Assembly (NCBI RefSeq): GCF_963676685.1
Contig: NC_092346.1
Coordinates: 73,051,821-73,115,820 of the forward strand
DNA from: Mytilus edulis
Lineage: Eukaryota > Mollusca > Bivalvia > Mytilida > Mytilidae
Length of the DNA stretch: 64,000 nucleotides
Direction of reading: 5' to 3'
Shown piece by piece: positions 10,690-32,129 of this stretch. Below the pieces are notes generated by a model. It ran no database searches and was not told the DNA's origin. It saw nothing but the letters and a program-made list of their open reading frames with translations. Positions within the stretch are counted from its first letter, which is position 1. Each line of letters starts with the position of its first letter. The position numbers were made by a program, and so were the translations under genes.

Positions 10690-11620
10690 AAGCCTACGAC
10701 TTGTGTCGCAGAAAGCTTGACATAGGGATAGTGATCCAGCGACGGCGGCGGTGTTAGCTAACTTCTTAAAAAGCTTTATATTTAAGAAGGTGGGAGACCT
10801 GGATGCTTCATACTTTGTATATAGATGCCTCATGATAGGAAGTTTCCGTCAGTCACATGTCAAATGTCCTTGACCTCATTTTCATGGTTCAGTGACTACA
10901 TGAAAAAAAGTTAAGATTTTTTGTAATGTTAATTTCTCTCTTATTATAAGTAGTAGGATAACTATATTTGGTATGTGCATACCTTGCAAGGTCCTCATGC
11001 CCATCAGACAGTTTTCACTTGACCTCGACCTCATTTCATATTTGATCAGTGATTAAGTTTAAGTTTTGGTGGTCAAGTCCATATCTCAGATACTATAGGC
11101 AATATGTCTAGTATATTCGGTGTATGGAAGGACTGTAAGGTGTACATGTCTAACTGGTAGGTGTCATGACTGTCATCTGACCTTGACATCATTTTCATGG
11201 TTCAGTGGTTATAGTTAAGTTTTTGTGTTTTTGGTTTTTTTTTTCTAATACTATATGCAATTGATCAACTTTATTTGGTGTATTGAAATATTTCATGATC
11301 TATATGTCAGTAGCACAGGTTTTATTTGACCTTGACCTCATTTTCACGGCTCATTGCTCAGTGTTAAGTTATTGTGTTTTGGTCTGTTTTGCTTAAACTA
11401 TAAGCAATAGGTCATTTATATGTTGTATGGAAGAATTGTTAGCTGTACACGTCTGCCTGGCATGGTTCATCTGCCCTTGGCCTCATTTTCATGTTTCATT
11501 TATCAATGTTCAGTTGTTTTGGTTAATGTTAAGTTTATGTGACAGTTGTAATGAAGCTTTATATTTAGGACTATCAACATAATATCAATGATTAGTAAAG
11601 AAGGCGAGACATTTCAGCGT
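10690..11620 (+). repeat. dispersed element built of about 150-bp internal units
   Basis: Starts with TGTCAAGCCTACGACTTGTGTCGCAGAAAGCTTGACA and ends with AATGAAGCTTTATATTTAGG and GGCGAGACATTTCAGCGTGTGC. Inside, a module with CTTGACCTCATTTTCATGGTTCAGTG and a TTAAGTTT tail recurs at about 10868, 11018, 11183, 11331 and 11478. I recognise it as a common mollusc repeat by memory only; no coding capacity seen. Confidence 0.55.
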
Positions 11621-11768
11621 GTGCACTCTTGTTACATAAACAACCTATTAAACTGTCGTTCTATTCTGTAAAAAAACCTTTCTGTAATGATTTTTCAATG
11701 ATTTCCCCCCTCCTATTTACATTTTATATTCACATATATAAAAATGTTCAATAAAGTCAATTGTAAAA

Positions 11769-11943
11769 TGAAATAAATTACACTTGATAACATAAAACGA
11801 AAACAATATTTAGATTATCAAAGTAATTTTTATACAAGAAAGGGCTGTAAAAAATCAACATATTTTGTGTATATCTCGTTATATCTATTATTTTTTGAAA
11901 TCATGAAATGCATATGACCTTTTTCGCATCTGACGCCTGTAAA
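11769..11943 (-). pseudogene. duplicated EGF exon copy, part 1 (exon 3' end, donor and intron)
   Basis: Nearly identical to 35690-35858, including the intron (ACTTGATAACATAAAACG) and exon end (minus strand ...TTTACAGGCGTCAGATGCGAAAAAG). The match stops at TGTAAA (11938-11943), where a transposon begins, and resumes at 16064. Together with part 2 this is a copy of EGF exon 9 of the lectin/EGF gene at 34.9-47.9 kb and its flanks. Confidence 0.85.
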
Positions 11944-12248
11944 GAGGGGGGGGGGCAAGGGGTTTAACTGTTATGCTGTTATGGGGCATTTTAATTCTTT
12001 GTTATCTGTTATTTTGAAAATATATTTGCTGTTAGCTGTTATTGTCTGATTCTTTGTTAACTGTTATTGGGCTTTTAGTTTTTTGTTATCTGTTATTGTG
12101 ATAAAATATTTGCTGTTAACTGTTATTGAAAATTGGAATGTTAGCATTTTTTTTGACAGTCAATATTCGGTATAAATTGAAGATCATTGGCCATTGGGGT
12201 CTACCACTACTAATATGTTTGTCCCGTATTCATAGAAGGATTCCATTA

Positions 12249-14524
12249 TGCCCGCGTCACACTGTCCCGATTTTTATATACGATGGACACCCGAATGCGA
12301 AAATTGTAAGTTCTTACGAAGTTGGTCCCGATCTCGTTAAAATACCAAAAAGTGACCGAAGCAAGTACGATGAATAACGAAGTCTATACGATGGTGCCGA
12401 AATTATATACGATAGCAAAAAATGGACATACGAAGGTTAACCGAAGACGGGTATTTAAGCTTCATATCTCAGCCGAAGCCTACACGATGGATCACGAAGG
12501 CTACACGATGGATTACGAAGGCTACACGATGGATTACGATGATGGCGCGATGACCATACGATGTCTAAAAGACGTCGTGTACAGCTTACGATGCATTTGA
12601 ATAAACTCATCATAGATACCAGGACTAAATTTTGTATATACGCCAAACGCGCGTTTCGTCTACAAAAGACTCATCAGTGACGCTCGAATCCAAAAAAGAT
12701 AAATGGCCAAATAAAGTTGAAGAGCATTGAGGACCAAAATTCCTAAGAGTTTGGCCAAATCCAGCTAAGGTAATCTATGCCTGAGGTAGAAAAGCCTTAG
12801 TATTTCAAAAATTATATGCCGAAGGGATCACGCGTTTTAAATTGTTTGATCGATATTGAATATATATTATATTGTACATTTACTTTCTGGTTTAATCATA
12901 AGACGGAAGACCGTGGGTTTGAAGGGTAAAACTTGACTCTGAGTCTCTGCATATAATGCCAGCAGAATCAGGGAGAAGGAGAATATCTTAAGCGCTATTG
13001 ACATTAAAGTTCAAAGGTCAAGGTCACAGTGGCAGATGTAATACAAGGCAATATCACCCTTGTGGACACTCTAAAACCAATATGCTTCAAGAGATTTTAA
13101 CCACATTTGGTATATTGATCCTCCTTGTAATGATCTGACATTTTTTACGTTCAAGGCCAAAGGTCAAGGTCATGCAGATGGACTTGTTTTTTCTCCTTGA
13201 AATAGCATAATACACAGGAAATTGGTTGCTCATTTTTTTACATGCTGGTTCTAAAGACAATATTAAAGATATTTCCAGTTACTGAATGTTATGTTTGATT
13301 TCTAAAAAAAATAGTTTATGTATCAAATATGCATATTCAATTTACCATTGTCTGCATGTGTCAAATACATATATAGTGTCCATATTTGTCCCCAATATGT
13401 TACATACGAGGGGATGCCACGCTCGTCATTGCCATGTTTGAACTGTAAAATGTGTGCACTAGTCTGAATAATCACCCATAATTATGCCCATGTTTACTGA
13501 TCTATCTTAAAGGTAAGGTAATGGGTTCGTTGGTCCCTTTTATTCAAAAAGAGCTCTTTCCAGGAGAATATCATAATAATATAGACATTTAAGGAAAGAT
13601 GTGGGGAAAGCAACAAATGCGGCAAAATATGACATATAGAAAACAAAATGGTTATGGAGTAAACATTCGTGTGACAACAACTCAGACGATACATAAAAAA
13701 TCAGAATAATGAAGAAAAAGTTGATTTCCCTTTATACGTGTACCTGCAGTGTTGGTGTACGAGGCGCGTTTATGATTTTCATTATGTTACTTGATATGAA
13801 AAATTGACAAAAAATAATATTTTACTTGTAAAAGTAAATCCTGAGCCTGTAATAGCTGCTCTTCTTGTTCCATTTGAATTAATAGAAACAACGCTGTCGC
13901 CTTTCTTGTTCTCATAGAATCATATGATATGAGCTCCATGTTTTGTAAACGTCTTTCTTAACTGTCGTATTAGACAGACCAGTTCATATCGCGCATGGCA
14001 CTTTAAATGTATTTTAGCGCGAAAATTAACTTAATTACATTTAGCTGGATTTATTGCCGTCGTAGTTCCATCTTGTCGCCTTCGTACTTTTATTCGATGC
14101 CAACACGACGGGATTACGAGGTCTTCACGAAGTCGTGTTGCCATCGTAAGACCTTCGGGTAGCTTCGTGATTCATTCGTGTAGACATCGTCATGTCAAAA
14201 CTGCCCGATGGAAACGATGGAAACACGAATGCAATACGATGTTCAAAGAAACATTCCCGGTGACATTACGATGGTGGGGATGGTGATACGAACTCAATAC
14301 GAACCCTCAACATCGGACGCACCTTCGGGGATTTTTTAACATGTTAAAAAATTTAGAACCCTTCCCGAAGTTGTCCCCGAAGGCTAGAAAAAGTGGCCGA
14401 TGGTTAAAGATGGTTAAAGATGGCACTACGAATAGCCCGATCTGGATACGATCAGTCCCGATTTTGAAAATTTCCATAATCGTGTTGCAATCGGCGTAAA
14501 AATCGGGACAGTGTGACGCGGGCA
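12249..14524. mobile_element. nested TIR transposon 1 (TGCCCGCGTCACAC ends, TTA target duplication)
   Basis: Begins TGCCCGCGTCACACTGTCCC and ends with the inverse, ...GGGACAGTGTGACGCGGGCA, flanked by TTA on both sides (12246-12248, 14525-14527). The terminal inverted repeat is about 28 bp. The left 300 bp are full of TACGATG and CGAAG words, with a 21-bp tandem unit (GGCTACACGATGGATTACGAA, 12480-12545); the right end carries similar words. No transposase, so non-autonomous. TTA duplications fit the TWA preference of PIF/Harbinger elements, but the superfamily is unproven. Confidence 0.75.
12600..12860. repeat. SINE-like insertion or variant segment in TIR transposon 1
   Basis: ACGCCAAACGCGCGTTTCGTCTACAAAAGACTCATCAGTGACGCTC is typical of a dispersed mollusc repeat. 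This segment is absent at the matching place in the related element at 52776-55175, so it is either an insertion here or replaced there. Confidence 0.45.
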
Positions 14525-14527
14525 TTA

Positions 14528-15408
14528 ACATATACCCATCACAGAAGTGAGGTCCAGGACAATTCAAGTATATCTTATGATTATCCTTTGTAATAAATTC
14601 CATTTTTTTATGAATGTGTATTTAGAATTATCTGATTTTAATTTTTGTATGAGAATAATGTTCCTTGTTTTCCGTACGAACATATTAAATTAAAACAATT
14701 CTTAATATGACAAAAAGGAAAACATATGGCCAGGAATATCTGACAAGGATCTCAATTAAGGACTAGGTCCTAACAATCACTTAACCTTTTATATAATATG
14801 GTACATAGACTCAGCTCTGTGATTCTTTTCAAAGCAGAACCAAATGCATTGTACAATGAAAGTTCCAACCATGAACTTGTGTCCGAAGCTGCACATAACC
14901 CATTACAAACAAAGATTTATTTCGTTTCAAGCCATTGTTTCCCTACTAAACTATGTATTCTAATTACTAGTACACTTGGTACAATCAAAAACCTCAGCTG
15001 ATAAAAAAAATTGTTCAAATAAGGCCTTTGAAAATAGTGGAATAAATTGCTTTTAGAGTGTCAAAATTCGTTCTAAGTACTTGATAAATTGCATGCTTAT
15101 AATTGGTGCTTTTGATTTTTCTACCCTATATACCACTTTGCCTCATATAGTTTTATTAAGAAAAATTCACACACCTCATTAAATGGTCATTTAGAAAAAG
15201 TCAGAATATTCAAACTCTTTAAAAATTAGGTCACTTTATTTAGTAGCAACAAAGGGAGCTTCAGTCAATATTTATATAAACAATACACCAACGTTTCATG
15301 AGAACTGCTGAAAACATTTTTGTGTTTATGTCTGAAAACTGGAAAATCACCCCTTTTTAATTAATAAAACCCGTTAACTCGGAAACGTAAAATCTAAAAT
15401 TTATAAAA

Positions 15409-15443
<35 letters not shown>

Positions 15444-15964
15444 TTTGGTTGCTTAACGTCCAGTGGCAAATAGTTCATGCATATTCAGGACGAGAACAAG
15501 TTCACAATAAATACAATAGGTAGGCTGACTCCTTGCTTTGTGAAAGCATTTTTGAGATATTATCAGAAAACTGAAAAAAAAACACCAATTTTATTGTGAA
15601 TAAAAACCCAATACCAAGAAACTTAAAATCTAAAATTTATAAAAAAAAACAACAAAAAGAAACAAAAAGGGAGCTCACGTCAATAGATATAAAACAAAGT
15701 TTAATGCAAAATTAATGGTTAAAGAGTTTTTGAATTAATGTCCGACATGTTGACAACAGACGGACAACAGTATACCATAATACTTTCCGTAAACGAGCGT
15801 ATAAAAAATATTATAATATATTGAGTAGTAATTTAAACACATTCTAGATACATAAATTAATACTAAAAACATAGTCATAAAAAAATGGAATGCATTACAA
15901 AGGATTATATCCGTAATAAGAAATACTGATTTGTCAAAGACCGAATTATTTTAATATTTCATTT
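14528..15964. other. interior of the 4.1-kb element, non-coding
   Basis: AT-rich DNA with an (ATTG)n microsatellite at about 15410-15442 and no gene that I can see. The plus-strand open frame at 14798-15001 has no recognisable domain. Confidence 0.5.
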
Positions 15965-16063
15965 ACTGTTATCTGTTTTTGTCCATTTTAATTCCTTGTT
16001 ATCTGTTATGAGCCAAATCAATTTGCTGTTTTGCTGTTATTGGGACCCCCCTTGCCCCCCCTC

Positions 16064-16573
16064 TGTAAAATCTGCTGTACATCTACGACTATAACTATTA
16101 ATTCCATCTATACATGTACCACCATTAATACAAGGAGTCAATTCACAATCGTCGATATCTGAAAAATATATTGACAACTGTAGGCGAACGAAAACGACAT
16201 ACCGAAGTCTTATTGCATTGATTTCAACCAATAAAGGAGCAATATGTAGGCTTGTGTCAGTGTTGTGCTTTGGAATTTTAAGTTTCGATCTTCCAATCTA
16301 CATCGTTTTGTCGAAAAAGAAACGATGCACTATGTTCTCTGTATTTTGAAATAATTTTGACATTTACTTCATAGTTATTCCTTGCAACTAGAAAAACTTG
16401 GTATGAATTATAGATTTGGTTGAAAACTATGCATTAAATGCATAAATAAAATGTAAATTGAAAAAAAAGTACGGGATTTTTTTTTTTTTTTTTTATGAAA
16501 TATTGATTTATTCAAAACACGAATGTTTATTACTACCCAAAACATTGATTATCTCTTAGCTATTGTTTTGCAA
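16064..16573 (-). pseudogene. duplicated EGF exon copy, part 2 (exon 5' end, acceptor and intron)
   Basis: Matches 35852-36355 with few changes, same orientation. On the minus strand it reads [24 protein letters not shown] and then RRC where the intact exon has CRC, so a disulphide Cys is replaced by Arg. The rest of the exon lies 4.1 kb away at 11769-11943. Dead by both insertion and Cys loss. Confidence 0.85.
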
Positions 16574-16579
16574 ACATCA

Positions 16580-16930
16580 ATATACAAAAAGACAATTTAC
16601 CAATAAAGAATTTTGAAATCTACAAGTTACAAATTGACAATTAACAAATGAAGAATGTTGAATTTTTATACAAATTGAAAGATACAAGTTACAAATCGAC
16701 AATTTACGAATGAAGCATTATGAAATTGCACAGTTACAAGTAACAAACTGACAATTTACCGATTAAGAATGTTGAAACTACAAAGGTGCAAGTTACAAAT
16801 TGACAATTTATGAATTAAGCATTATGAATTACACAGTAACAAGATAAAAATTAACAATTTACGAATTAACAATTTAGAAATTGCACAGTTACAAGTTACG
16901 AATTGACAAGTTACGAATTAAGAAAATTTC
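16580..16930. repeat. degenerate tandem repeat, about 57 bp
   Basis: Units contain ACAAGTTACAAATTGACAATTTACGAATTAAG...TTGAAA; ACAAGTTAC or variants recur near 16622, 16684, 16735, 16790 and 16890. Begins where the EGF duplicate ends. Confidence 0.6.
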
Positions 16931-17949
16931 ATTTTTCACGGACACAATCCAGTCCCCCTATTTATCGATTGATGCTACTAGAACATGAACCTAAGATCCT
17001 AGGACTGGGTTCTTATCGCCAATTTTTATATGATCATTTGTTAGAACTCATGATTTTCTACATACTTCTGACATACTCCTCGAGTAGAACCCACCACGTA
17101 CATCGTACAGGGGTTGATACGAAGTAATGATAAATTCAACATAAATTATACAAGTATTTTTCTATTTAAGAAGGGTATGAAAGTGGCCATGTTTTTTCAC
17201 GTAGTCTTATATTGTCTAGTATATAGTTGAGGAATATGACAGTCATTACCCATGTTGCCTGTGAACCGTTCCCTATTACATTGTATTATTAACATTGTCG
17301 TAGTGAAAGTAAATTTGGCATTTCCCCTGATGGTTTAGTCACTGGAATTAAATTCAACATTGTGCCTTCATTGAATAAGCCCGTCAAGATCGAATATCAA
17401 ACCCTGATATTCTAAATGGTTTCACTTTGTAAGAATACAGGACTTTGAATTATTTGTAGCTGGTTACAAACTATTTACCGAGCGGAGCGCGATGTAAAGA
17501 ATGCCACATGCTCCTTATTAAAACTGGTACTGCTGTGAACTGATTGAACAGTGTTAATTTTTGAGGAATTAATAATTTGTATATCGCTGCAGATGATTGC
17601 TTCACTGTTACTTTATTGTAATAACGGTACTAGATAGTAATGTGAACGTTCAAAGATGTTCCTCACACATGTCAGTTACAGAAATTTCTTTAAAGCTCGT
17701 TAACCTTGTACTTTTCATTTTGTTTTACTTTATGTACAGATAGCATTTGTTCGTAAGAAGTTTTCGTTAAGATTTAGAGAGTCGGGTTTAATTTCCAATA
17801 CAAAAATAATGATGTCGTATGATTGCCATGAGGCCACTATCATAAACTTGAAACCAAAATAAATATAGGATGTAAACAACTATATATATCATTGCATGAC
17901 CTTCAGCTATCATCAAAATCTAAAGTGGATACTTATGTAAGCTAGAAAC

Positions 17950-18600
17950 AAGAATGTGTCCAAAGTACACAGATGCCCCATCCGCACTGTCATTTTCTAT
18001 ATTCAGTGGACCGTGAAAATGGGATAAAATCTCTTATTTGGCATTAACATTAGAAGGACGATAGCATAGGGAATATGTTTACAAAGTATCAAGTTGATTG
18101 GACTTCAACTTCATCAAAAACTACCTCGACCAAAAACTTTTGCCCATAGATGAGGCATAAAATGTGAAACACGTCAAAAAAGAAAAATAACTGCCTGATT
18201 TATGCTAAAAACAATAATCGACGGGCTCTCGACTTGGTACAGGTTCATAAAGAACGTGGAGGGCTGTGAACGCTCTATCCCAATTAATGAATAAACTGGA
18301 AAAAGAGTTAAAAAGGGTTAACTCATCAGAAGACACAAAGCACAAACAAAACTATAACAAAAGAAAACATGATGAATGTGTCCATAGTATATGGATGTCC
18401 GACTCGCACTATCTTTTTCTATGTTCAGTGGACCGTGAAATTGGGTTCAAAACTCTTAATTTGGCATTAGAATTAGAAAGATCATATAATAGGGAACAAG
18501 TGTCTTAAGCTTCTAGTTGATTGGATTAACTTCAGAAAAAAAAACTACCTTGACCGAAACTTTAACCTAAAGTGGGAAAGACGGACGGACGAACGGACTC
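17950..18600 (+). repeat. two copies of a dispersed 200-bp repeat
   Basis: GAATGTGTCCAAAGTACACAGATGCC ... CAGTGGACCGTGAAAATGGG ... GGCATTAACATTAGAA ... AACTACCTCGACC occurs at 17950-18150 and again, diverged, at 18368-18560, followed by GACGGACGAACGGACTCACG. By memory this is a common mussel repeat. Confidence 0.6.
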
Positions 18601-18619
18601 ACGTTAAAAAAAGTTAATG

Positions 18620-18674
18620 CTGTGAGTACTCTTAGATCGGTACCTTTATGTAACCGATCTAAGAGTACTCACAG
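18620..18674. repeat. perfect 22-bp inverted repeat (hairpin)
   Basis: CTGTGAGTACTCTTAGATCGG + T (18620-18641) and its exact complement (18653-18674) surround an 11-nt loop. It lies at the end of the 17950-18600 repeat. It could be a transposon terminus pair or a transcribed hairpin. Confidence 0.75.
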
Positions 18675-19359
18675 TATTTGATAGCTAGTTCAACTCACAA
18701 ATAAAGCATGTTTTCCCAGACTAAAAAATCAATCAGTACAAAAACTTTACAGTAAAATTGTACAGTTTTACAGTCGCTACGTTTTACATTATATTACACA
18801 GCTGAAAAAAAATGAAAACAAATTTTGACATACTGTGTTCTTAGTACATTTCGCTTAACCTATCAATAGTTGTTAATATACCTATATCTCCCTAGGATTA
18901 GGTCATTTTAGTCAATTATAAACATATATAAATGTCACTGACTTCACTCAATAAATTAATCCTCTTTTATAAATTCAAAATTGTGGAAAAGTATTTATAA
19001 TACACATGTTTTTGATGATATGTTTATCGCCAATGAGTTGTGAAAATAGGTGTGCACAAAATTTGAATTTTAATTATTTTTCTCGCCATTTTAAAGATGG
19101 TCTATCCCATTTTGCTCGATACTGCCGAGAAAAGGCAATAATAACTAAATATTGCTAAAAAATTTGTAATGAATTTTAAAAACTTGTAGTCCAGTTGGGT
19201 CAAGCGAAAATAATAGGAGATATTAGTGGTTTACCCCACCTTTTTGTAAATATAGTGTTGAAACATCATAGAATCACGTTTTAATAACAAATCAAATATG
19301 CCATTGAAAATACAGAAACTTATTAAACTTAATAATTGAATGACGCACAATTTATGGAG

Positions 19360-19367
19360 TATATAAG
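19360..19367 (+). promoter_or_regulatory. TATA box of lectin-protease gene
   Basis: TATATAAG lies 39-46 nt before the ATG at 19406. If transcription starts about 30 nt downstream, the 5' UTR is roughly 15 nt. Confidence 0.55.
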
Positions 19368-19405
19368 TCGTATGTATTAGAAGGTTTTCGCAGACATTCA
19401 GAAAA

Positions 19406-30569
<11,164 letters not shown>

Positions 30570-30644
30570 GAACAATCTGATTTTGTTTAATCTGAAACAA
30601 TCTGGAACTAAAGTATTGTCAAATGTTTTCATATTTATTTATAG

Positions 30645-30650
30645 AATAAA
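30645..30650 (+). promoter_or_regulatory. polyadenylation signal of lectin-protease gene
   Basis: AATAAA 76 nt after the TGA stop. Confidence 0.55.
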
Positions 30651-31720
30651 ATAGTATTGCATCTTGTCCTCGTTTAGGTTTACAATTTTGGAAACCAGCC
30701 ACATGTACTTTTTTCATACGACATTTCCACCTCAAAAAAACTATATTCAAATGTCAATTCCAGATCAAACTTGATGTTCTAAAAACCATTTTATCAATAA
30801 CTGCGTTTTCTTTCCGATGGTATACGTTGTATATAGCTTTATCCTGGTACCTTTGATAACTATTTAGAATACCCTTTTATCTGGTAATAGGTTTTCCCTT
30901 GATCAGTTAAAAACCGCAAACAAAATTTATTTAGTTTGGGAAACAGACTACTCTTTTCACCAACTTTTGTCATATGAGTAAGACTTTACTTACAGTCTTT
31001 TGATTGGTGATAACAAGCTAACACTATCCATCAACTTCCAGCTGCACAGATAATTCCTCTAACAATATTTAAAACTTATGACTATCACACATCCTATTGA
31101 TTGCCATTTGCGAGGAAGCCACCGAAGAAAGATTTTTGATGGCAATATTGAATTAATATATTAGAATAACAAATATTAGTTTTAATATAAATTATTTTCC
31201 CTGATAGACAGATGCTGTTTACTGGAAGCCACTGAAACATACGTTTTTATTTGTAAAATTGAGTTCATCCCTTTGAAAGTTTTACGAATGCCAGTATAAG
31301 TTGGTTGACCGTCATCGGATATATATTTCGCAGATGATTATGATTGTACACAAAATGTATTACAACTTCAAGTGAATGAGCTGTGTTCACAATCCAATCA
31401 TCTTTCTTGATTAATACATTCCTGAATGAGACTTTCATAAAAAGTAAAATCACAAAAATACTGAACTTAGAGGAAAATCTAATCGGAAAGTCCATAATCA
31501 CATGGCAAAATCAAATGACAAAACACATCAATAACAAATGGACAAGAACTGTCATATTCCTTACTTGGTATAGGCATTTTCAAATGTAGAAAATGGTGGA
31601 TTAAACCTCGTTTTATAGCGCTAAAGTTTGTACTTGAAATTAGAAACATTTTACTTGCATGTGGAGCATAATATCGGCATATACTATTGCGATACCTCTG
31701 TGTAGCGTTTAATAGATTAT
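30651..31720. other. intergenic sequence after the protease gene
   Basis: AT-rich; repeat A copy at about 31431-31620 (GAACTTAGAGGAAAATC ... TTGGTATAGGCATTTTCAAATGTAG). No gene seen. Confidence 0.5.
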
Positions 31721-32129
31721 TAATTTTCTTTTCGTCGCTTTTTATAGTTTTGTTGTCGGTTTTTCTTTGTATTATATTTGTTTATCGCCTTTTTGGCTTA
31801 TCCTTCCCTTTCTTCATCTTATAGTGGAGGCTGAACTCCTTAACCATCTGATTAAGCTTAATTCACCCTATTTCTATGAACCGTTCTTGTAATTTAATCT
31901 TTTGTGGTCTGTATATTTTATAAAATGATTTCTTTTCCTTTTTTCTCCTTTCAGCAATAGTGTTATCTGTCTTTGAAAATTCGATTTTTATTGTTCCCAT
32001 AGTATTCATCTGTTTTCTTAAAAAAAAAAAGATATAGATATATTGTGTACCTTTTCTTTGCTGTAGTTTTTTAAACAAGTTTCACTAGGATCTTTCATAT
32101 ATGCTGCCTTTTCAGAAGTATTTACTTAC

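Larger units (their letters stand above)
11944..16063. mobile_element. 4.1-kb G-rich terminal-inverted-repeat element inserted in dead EGF exon
   Basis: Left end GAGGGGGGGGGGCAAGGGG (11944-11962) is matched in inverse orientation by the right end (16045-16063, ...CTTGCCCCCCCTC). The target TGTAAA is present on both sides (11938-11943 and 16064-16069) and once in the uninterrupted copy at 35852-35857. If the TIR is taken as AGAGGG, the duplication is only GTAA, so its size is 4-6 bp. Just inside both ends are direct repeats of TTGTTATCTGTTATT and TTGCTGTTnnCTGTTATTG (11964-12130 and 15965-16043). No transposase is visible. A second element (12249-14524) sits inside it. Confidence 0.7.
16931..19359. 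other. intergenic DNA upstream of the lectin-protease gene
   Basis: Holds a repeat B fragment (about 17810-17890), a two-copy repeat (17950-18150 and 18368-18600) and a perfect hairpin (18620-18674). The remainder is AT-rich with no gene that I can see. Confidence 0.5.

Noticed and set aside
12322-12600. Open frames with YTMDHEGYTMDYEG repeats (also at 52837-53220 and 54845-55102) as a gene
   Set aside because: All lie in the arms of the TTA transposons and arise from a 21-bp tandem unit; no domain and no evidence of translation.
31265-31501. Minus-strand open frame as a small gene
   Set aside because: Overlaps repeat A and shows no domain; AT-rich DNA gives many such frames.
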